A stretch of DNA of 10,709 bases from assembly GCA_934692905.1 (NCBI GenBank), contig CAKUUM010000050.1, positions 1 through 10,709 of the forward strand, written 5' to 3'. A model generated the notes under the pieces. It was given only the letters and a program-made list of their open reading frames with translations. It ran no database searches and was not told where the DNA came from. Within the stretch, counting starts at the first letter, position 1, and the number at the start of each line of letters is the position of its first letter. Below are positions 6,835 to 10,709 of the stretch, in pieces. Origin of the DNA: an uncultured Bacteroidales bacterium. Lineage in GTDB: Bacteria; Bacteroidota; Bacteroidia; Bacteroidales; Paludibacteraceae. The translations under genes were made by a program, and so were the position numbers.

Positions 6835-6961
6835 CGACCCGCGATAGACTCCCGATAGACTCGCGACATTTTTACCTCTTTTACCCCTTTCAACTTCATA
6901 CCAAATAGCAGGTGTGAGCAAGTAAGACGGGTGTTTTTGTGGCGGTTGTAAACTTTTTCCA

Positions 6962-6969
6962 TAATTTTG
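6962..6969 (+). promoter_or_regulatory. Candidate upstream promoter of the permease operon
   Basis: TAATTTTG fits TAnnTTTG, with TTTG at 6936-6939, 22 bp upstream, close to the usual 19-21 bp spacing. It lies 59 bp before the permease ATG and could act in tandem with the box at 6995-7002. Confidence 0.45.
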
Positions 6970-6994
6970 TAAGAGGCGGAACGGGTTTTCGGTG

Positions 6995-7002
6995 TACCTT
7001 TG
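6995..7002 (+). promoter_or_regulatory. Main candidate promoter of the permease operon
   Basis: TACCTTTG followed by CACCGCAAAACAAAA, a typical Bacteroidota -7 box and AT-rich leader, 26 bp before the ATG at 7029. The nearest TTTG (6966-6969) is 25 bp upstream, longer than usual. Confidence 0.65.
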
Positions 7003-7028
7003 CACCGCAAAACAAAAAGCACAAGATT

Positions 7029-8243
7029 ATGGAACAATTTATCAATATGGTATGCGAGATGGCGCCGTATCTGCTGCTGGGGTTTCTATTAGCGGGGCTG
7101 ATGCACGCCTTTATCCCGAGCCGTTTCTACCGCCGTTTCTTCTCGGCAAACCGTTTTCAGTCGGTAGTGAATGCCGCCCTGTTCGGTATTCCGCTGCCGC
7201 TATGCTCCTGCGGGGTCATCCCCACGGCGATGTCGCTGCGCAAAGAGGGGGCGTCGCGCGGAGCGGTGGTCTCTTTTCTCATCGCCACCCCGCAGACGGG
7301 TATTGACAGTATCATCGCCACCTACGGACTGATGGGGCTGCCGTTTGCCATCCTGCGCCCGATAGCCGCCCTATGCACCGCCTTGGTCGGGGGCAGCGCG
7401 GCGATGCTCGGCGACAAGGACGAACAGCCGCAGGCGGCACAACCCGAACAGCAGATTGCCGCGGAACAGGGCTTTTTCCAACGTTTGAAAGAGGCGTTAC
7501 GCTACGGCTATGTGGAGATGATACAGGATATAGGTCCGCAGTTGGTGGTCGGTCTGGCGGTGGCTGCCGTCATCACGATATGCGTCCCCACGGAGTGGTT
7601 CACCGTCTTCGAGGGCAATACGTGGGCATCGATACTGCTGGTGCTGGCGATTGCCATACCGATGTATATCTGCGCCACAGGCAGTATTCCCATTGCGGTC
7701 GCACTGATGCTCAAAGGGCTCACCCCGGGCGCGGCACTCGTGCTGCTGATGGCGGGACCCGCCTGCAACATCGCCTCAATACTGGTCGTACGCAAGGTGC
7801 TCGGCAACAAGACGATGCTCATTTACTTGGCGTCCATTATTGCAGGTGCCGTCGTATTCGGCACGGTTGTTGATTATCTCCAGTTCAGCGGGACGGTGGA
7901 TTTCCTCGCACGGCTGACCGCACAGGACGCCTGCTGTATGGAGCACATATCGTGGTTTTCCGCCTTGTCAGCGATTGCTTTGCTGCTATTGCTATTCAAC
8001 GCGTTGGTTATACAGCGTATACATAAAAACAATACAAACACAACAAATATGAAAACGTATCACATCGAGGGCATGCACTGCAACCACTGCCGTATGTTCG
8101 TAGAAAAAGCCATTCTGTCGGTGGACGGCGTAAGCGACGCCAAAGTGGATTTACAGAAAAAGGCAGCCTACGTGGAGGGGACGGCACCGGAAGAAGCCGT
8201 GCGGCAGGCAGTGGAAAAAGCGGGATATACGTGCACGTACTGA
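7029..8243 (+). CDS. SO_0444/ArsP-type metal efflux permease with fused C-terminal HMA domain
   Basis: A 404-residue inner-membrane permease, probably exporting Cu/Zn-type metal ions or thiol-bound metal species. The two halves of the permease carry matching motifs in a transmembrane setting: CSCGVIP (59-65) and CATGSIP (215-221), followed by AGPACNIAS (242-250); about eight to nine hydrophobic segments lie between residues 10 and 328. The loop has an acidic/Gln-rich stretch (129-146) and a Cys pair (302-303). After the last helix and a short HKNNTNTTN linker comes a complete HMA metal-binding domain (341-404) with GMHCNHC (Cys351, Cys354), like the chaperone CopZ. The domain begins with its own Met341 (ATG 8049). 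The start ATG 7029 fits a promoter box 26 bp upstream. It is first in an operon with an HMA-AraC regulator. Metal specificity cannot be read; organo-arsenic or mercury export is the alternative. Confidence 0.9.
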   Translation: MEQFINMVCEMAPYLLLGFLLAGLMHAFIPSRFYRRFFSANRFQSVVNAALFGIPLPLCSCGVIPTAMSLRKEGASRGAVVSFLIATPQTGIDSIIATYGLMGLPFAILRPIAALCTALVGGSAAMLGDKDEQPQAAQPEQQIAAEQGFFQRLKEALRYGYVEMIQDIGPQLVVGLAVAAVITICVPTEWFTVFEGNTWASILLVLAIAIPMYICATGSIPIAVALMLKGLTPGAALVLLMAGPACNIASILVVRKVLGNKTMLIYLASIIAGAVVFGTVVDYLQFSGTVDFLARLTAQDACCMEHISWFSALSAIALLLLLFNALVIQRIHKNNTNTTNMKTYHIEGMHCNHCRMFVEKAILSVDGVSDAKVDLQKKAAYVEGTAPEEAVRQAVEKAGYTCTY

Positions 8244-8283
8244 AAGGAACATATAATTAGCCGTTAATTGACCATTATATTTT

Positions 8284-8838
8284 ATGAAACTGCTTATCAA
8301 GAATATGGTTTGTCCGCGATGTGTGGCGGCGGTGCAGACGATACTCGCGGACAACGGGTTGCAGCCCGCTGAGGTGCGATTGGGTGAGGCGGAGATAGCG
8401 CAACCGCTCACCGAAGCACAGAAAACGCGGCTTGCCGAGGCGTTGCAGGAAGCGGGCTTCGAGTTGTTGGACGCACCGCGGGCGCAATTAGTGGAACAGA
8501 TACGCCTTGCCGTCTTGGAATGGGTGCGTATGGAGGGCGAGCGCTCCAACCTGTCGGACTATCTGCCGCACCGTTTGGGCAAAGACTACAGCGCGCTGAG
8601 CAAACTGTTCAGCGAGGTGCGCGGTATCACCATCGAGCGGTTCGCCATACTCCACCGTATCGAATACGCCAAGGAACTGCTTTGCTACAACCAGCAGACG
8701 ATGAGTGAGATAGCCTATCTGCTCGGTTACAACTCGCCCGCCCACCTGTCGGCGCAGTTCAAGCAGATAACGGGCATGTCCCCGAAGACCTTCCGCGAAC
8801 AGAAACAGCACCACCGCATTGCATTATCGGAGATATGA
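8284..8838 (+). CDS. AraC-family regulator with N-terminal HMA-like metal-binding domain
   Basis: A 184-residue transcription factor. Residues 1-62 look like a diverged HMA (ferredoxin-like) domain, MKLLIKNMVCPRC, with a CxxC pair (Cys10, Cys13) in the metal-binding position; the rest of the domain (AEVRLGEAEI, LAEALQEAGFELL) follows the HMA beta-alpha pattern. Residues 88-172 form the AraC DNA-binding domain with both helix-turn-helix units; the second is TMSEIAYLLGYNSPAHLSAQFKQITGMSPKTF (described by its ends: 139 to 170). The architecture is found in Bacteroidota next to copper and zinc transport genes, so it is probably a thiol metal sensor controlling this operon. It starts 41 bp after the permease stop and its TGA overlaps the next ATG by four bases (ATGA), implying translational coupling. 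Whether it activates or represses is not visible. Confidence 0.92.
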   Translation: MKLLIKNMVCPRCVAAVQTILADNGLQPAEVRLGEAEIAQPLTEAQKTRLAEALQEAGFELLDAPRAQLVEQIRLAVLEWVRMEGERSNLSDYLPHRLGKDYSALSKLFSEVRGITIERFAILHRIEYAKELLCYNQQTMSEIAYLLGYNSPAHLSAQFKQITGMSPKTFREQKQHHRIALSEI

Positions 8839-9908
8839 ATACCAAACTGACCCATTACATCCAACAAGTATGCTGCCTGTCGGCGTGCGTATTAGTGTTG
8901 GTGTCGCTGGCTGTCATTCAGTACGGCGAACTCTTCGGGCACAGCCTGCGCGGAGAGGATACCACTGCACCCGCAGATACACTGCGTACCCTCGCGGACG
9001 GCACCATCGTGGTCAATACCGCGCCTTTGGCAAACGACATCCTCGGCTACGGCGGCAGAGTGCCTTTGGAAATCACGGTCAAAGACTCCGTGATAACCGA
9101 AATCCGACCTTTGGGCAACGCCGAAAGCACGGATTTCTTTGCGCAAGCCGTAAACGTCCTAAATGCCTACAAAGGCAAAACCGTTTCGCAAGCCGCGGCT
9201 ATGCACGTGGATGCCGTATCGGGAGCGACGCTGTCTTCCACGGCGCTTATCGGCAATATGTCGCGCGGGCTGCAATACCTGCAGCAACAGCCTGCCGTGC
9301 AGCCGCAGGCAAAGCCGTTCCCGCTGAAAACGGCGGTCGGTCTGGTGGTCGTTCTGATGGCTGCTGTCCTGCCGCTGTTTGTCAGGAACCGCACATATCT
9401 GCTTATCCAGCAAGTGCTGAACATCATCGTACTCGGTTTCTGGTGCGGCACGGCATTGTCCTATTCGTCCATGACGGGCTACCTCGCCCACGGCGCGGCT
9501 ATCGCGGCGTTTGCCATTCCCGCGGTAATGCTCATCACCGCTTTTGTCTATCCGCTCTTCGGCAAAAAATCGTACTATTGCACCTTTGTCTGCCCCTTCG
9601 GCGCATTGCAGCAGGTGGCGGGCAGGTGCGTGAAATACAAACTGCCTCTCCGCCCCAATACACTGCACTGTTTGGATATATTCCGACAGGTGCTTTGGGC
9701 GGCACTGATGTGCTGTATATGGAGCGGCGTGTGGAGCCGCTGGATGGATTATGAGCCGTTCTCGGCATTCATTTTCCGCTCGGCATCGTGGGTAACCATC
9801 GCCATTGCGGCGGCGTTTATCGCGCTGTCCTTCGTCATCACGCGTCCCTACTGCCGCTTCGTCTGCCCCGTCGGCACCCTGCTGAAAACAAGTCAAACCT
9901 CCAAATAA
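8835..9908 (+). CDS. FMN-binding / NosR-like membrane electron-transfer protein
   Basis: A 357-residue membrane protein. One N-terminal helix (about 13-30) leads into an extracytoplasmic FMN-binding domain (about 50-145) with the flavinylation motif DAVSGATLSS (126-135); Thr132 is the predicted site where ApbE attaches FMN covalently, as in NqrC, RnfG and NosR. Five further helices follow (about 166-183, 187-206, 221-241, 282-300, 319-336). Two half-motifs, CTFVCPFG (249-256) and CRFVCPVG (340-347), match the CxxxCP signatures of NosR/NapH-type proteins and by helix count lie on the cytoplasmic side. The soluble ferredoxin-like domain with two 4Fe-4S clusters seen at the end of NosR is absent. 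Predicted role: moving electrons across the inner membrane to a periplasmic flavin acceptor. It is coupled to the regulator by an ATGA overlap and followed after 8 bp by a nitroreductase. Confidence 0.88.
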   Translation: MNTKLTHYIQQVCCLSACVLVLVSLAVIQYGELFGHSLRGEDTTAPADTLRTLADGTIVVNTAPLANDILGYGGRVPLEITVKDSVITEIRPLGNAESTDFFAQAVNVLNAYKGKTVSQAAAMHVDAVSGATLSSTALIGNMSRGLQYLQQQPAVQPQAKPFPLKTAVGLVVVLMAAVLPLFVRNRTYLLIQQVLNIIVLGFWCGTALSYSSMTGYLAHGAAIAAFAIPAVMLITAFVYPLFGKKSYYCTFVCPFGALQQVAGRCVKYKLPLRPNTLHCLDIFRQVLWAALMCCIWSGVWSRWMDYEPFSAFIFRSASWVTIAIAAAFIALSFVITRPYCRFVCPVGTLLKTSQTSK

Positions 9909-9916
9909 CTGCAACA

Positions 9917-10381
9917 ATGAAATCATCTGTATTAAACATTATCTTAGCCATCGCCGTCGTCGTACTTTCCGTACGTTTGGTATGCGTGCAACACACAGGG
10001 AAAGCCACCGATACCGCCGATGTGGTATATCAAAATATACTCACCCGCACCTCGGTGCGTTCTTACCAAGACAAAGCCGTCGATTCCACCCAAGTGGAGC
10101 GGCTGCTGCGTGCCGGTATGGCGGCTCCGTCGGCAATGAATACGCAGCCGTGGCATTTTGTGGTGGTGCAAGACAAAGCCCTCCTGGAGCAAATAGCCGA
10201 TGCAACGCCCAATGCGGGCATGGCAAAGAATGCCCCGTTAGCCATTGTAGTTTGCGGCGACCTGCAGAAAGAGAAAACGGGATGGGAACAGGCGTTTTGG
10301 ATTCAGGACGTGTCGGCTGTAACGGAGAATATCCTCTTGCAGGCACACGCTCTATACGGAGCACGGCACGCCCTATTTTGA
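9917..10381 (+). pseudogene. Membrane-anchored nitroreductase, truncated at the 3' end
   Basis: An ORF of 154 codons from ATG 9917. Residues 5-22 form a hydrophobic helix (signal anchor), placing the enzyme outside the cytoplasmic membrane. Then comes the nitroreductase fold: TRTSVRSY (43-50, FMN phosphate binding), APSAMNTQPWHFVVV (70-84), NAPLAIVVCGD (105-115) and WIQDVSAVTENILLQAHAL (128-146). Normally about 40-50 further residues follow, with the GxGAVW(T)G and GYP-type flavin-binding segments; here the family sequence stops at about Leu146, gains eight unrelated residues (YGARHALF) and ends at TGA 10379-10381. The downstream DNA in another frame encodes the tail of a different flavoprotein, so this is a deletion chimera rather than a simple frameshift. 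FMN binding is doubtful. The partner upstream suggests it once accepted electrons from the flavinylated membrane protein. Confidence 0.8.
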
Positions 10382-10535
10382 GGAAGCCAAGACAGTCTTC
10401 GAGTGCGAGATGATTTACCACGCGCCTTTCGACCCGTCGTGTTTCGGCGATATGCCCGCTACGCTCTATGCCGATTTCCCCGCAGGCATCCACTCGATGT
10501 ATATGGGAAAAATTGTCAAAGCCATGCGGAGATAG
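10353..10535 (+). pseudogene. 3' remnant of a flavin-reductase-like gene
   Basis: In the frame starting at 10353, offset from the nitroreductase, about 60 codons read YTEHGTPYFEEAKTVFECEM, then IYHAPFDPSCFGD, and finally HSMYMGKIVKAMRR before TAG at 10533-10535. The order FEEA, V-x-EC, IY, DP-x-x-F and H-x-MY-x-G-x-I matches the end of the Bacteroidota flavin reductase (RutF/DIM6-like, PF01613) proteins, where it forms the last strands of the split barrel. There is no start codon or N-terminal flavin-binding region, so it is a fragment. The left boundary is approximate: the frame is open a little upstream but that DNA is shared with the nitroreductase part. Confidence 0.6.
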
Positions 10536-10599
10536 CAATCACTGTAAATAATTGATAATCCTATCCATTACGGGTGTTTTGCCTATTACTAATTACGCC

Positions 10600-10709
10600 T
10601 TATTTCGCGCTCTTCCGTCTGTTGCACTCCCTGCACAGCATCTGGCAGTTCTCCGCCACCGTCCGCCCGCCTTCCACCCACGGCGTGATATGATCGGCTT
10701 CCATCTGCT
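10600..10709 (-). CDS. HNH endonuclease, 5' end outside window
   Basis: The last 35 codons and stop TAA (10602-10600) of a minus-strand gene that runs past the window edge. The visible peptide begins QMEADHITPWVEGG, continues RTVAENCQMLCRECNRRKSAK and ends. It matches the HNH nuclease core: Asp-His for catalysis (ADHI), the GG turn, the Asn of AEN, and the LCxxCN segment, of which the paired Cys would help bind structural zinc, followed by the usual basic end. It could be a stand-alone HNH enzyme or the end of a restriction endonuclease; context does not decide. It converges on the flavoprotein remnant across a 64-bp AT-rich spacer with no clear terminator hairpin. Confidence 0.88.
   Translation of the reverse strand, partial: QMEADHITPWVEGGRTVAENCQMLCRECNRRKSAK

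Larger units (their letters stand above)
6607..7028. other. 422-bp structured intergenic region
   Basis: Spacer between divergent starts of the ATPase (-) and the permease (+). It contains the ATPase promoter, two 38-bp repeats, a 42-bp copy of the 3' end of the MFS gene, a tandem CGATAGACTC pair (6842-6851, 6853-6862) and two candidate permease promoters. Bases 6863-6930 show nothing further that I can recognise. Confidence 0.7.

Noticed and set aside
6842..6862. Tandem CGATAGACTC as the start of a repeat array or CRISPR-like element
   Set aside because: Only two 10-bp copies with a 1-bp gap; there are no further units or spacers.
8228..8239. Perfect 12-bp palindrome TACGTGCACGTA at the end of the permease gene as an operator
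   Set aside because: It lies inside the last codons and only one copy is seen; nothing places it relative to a promoter of the regulator gene, so it may be chance.
8254..8269. AATTA/TAATT inverted repeat before the AraC gene as a regulator site
   Set aside because: Five AT-only base pairs in an AT-rich 40-bp gap are expected by chance.

Overview
The window looks like a chromosomal segment of a fairly GC-rich member of the Bacteroidales (Bacteroidota); the genus cannot be named from sequence alone. The case rests on six boxes that fit the Bacteroidota -7 promoter motif TAnnTTTG in front of genes, AT-rich leaders without a Shine-Dalgarno sequence, and protein families typical of the phylum (AAA_14/DUF4143 ATPase, DUF6340-like TPR protein, HMA-AraC regulator).

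Layout. Bases 1-826 hold the 3' part of an endonuclease/exonuclease/phosphatase family gene (+). A 181-bp spacer with hairpins separates it from a convergent two-gene unit on the minus strand (1008-3414): an RsmF/NOL1-NOP2-Sun type rRNA m5C methyltransferase followed by a secreted TPR protein. Bases 3415-4020 carry no intact gene of known type but contain a 52-codon chimeric mini-ORF (SDR N-terminus joined to an unrelated membrane-helix tail) with its own promoter box. Bases 4021-5349 encode a DHA2-type MFS exporter, whose stop codon abuts that of a convergent AAA_14/DUF4143 ATPase (5350-6606, -). The 422-bp spacer 6607-7028 is unusually structured: two 38-bp repeats bounded by AGCCG/CGGCT, a 42-bp duplicate of the 3' end of the MFS gene, and two promoter boxes.

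Bases 7029-10535 form one apparent plus-strand operon: an SO_0444/ArsP-type metal efflux permease with a fused C-terminal HMA metal-binding domain; an AraC regulator with an N-terminal HMA-like CxxC domain; a membrane FMN-binding/NosR-like protein with a covalent flavinylation motif and two CxxxCP motifs; and a membrane-anchored nitroreductase that is cut off and joined out of frame to the tail of a flavin-reductase-like gene. Together they suggest metal (Cu/Zn-like) sensing and efflux coupled to an extracytoplasmic flavin electron-transfer branch whose last enzyme has decayed in this genome. The window ends in the 3' part of a convergent HNH endonuclease gene (-).

Recurrent theme: two gene chimeras and one duplicated gene tail in 10.7 kb point to repeated deletion and recombination among oxidoreductase and transporter genes. 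No tRNA, rRNA, CRISPR array or intact insertion sequence was seen.
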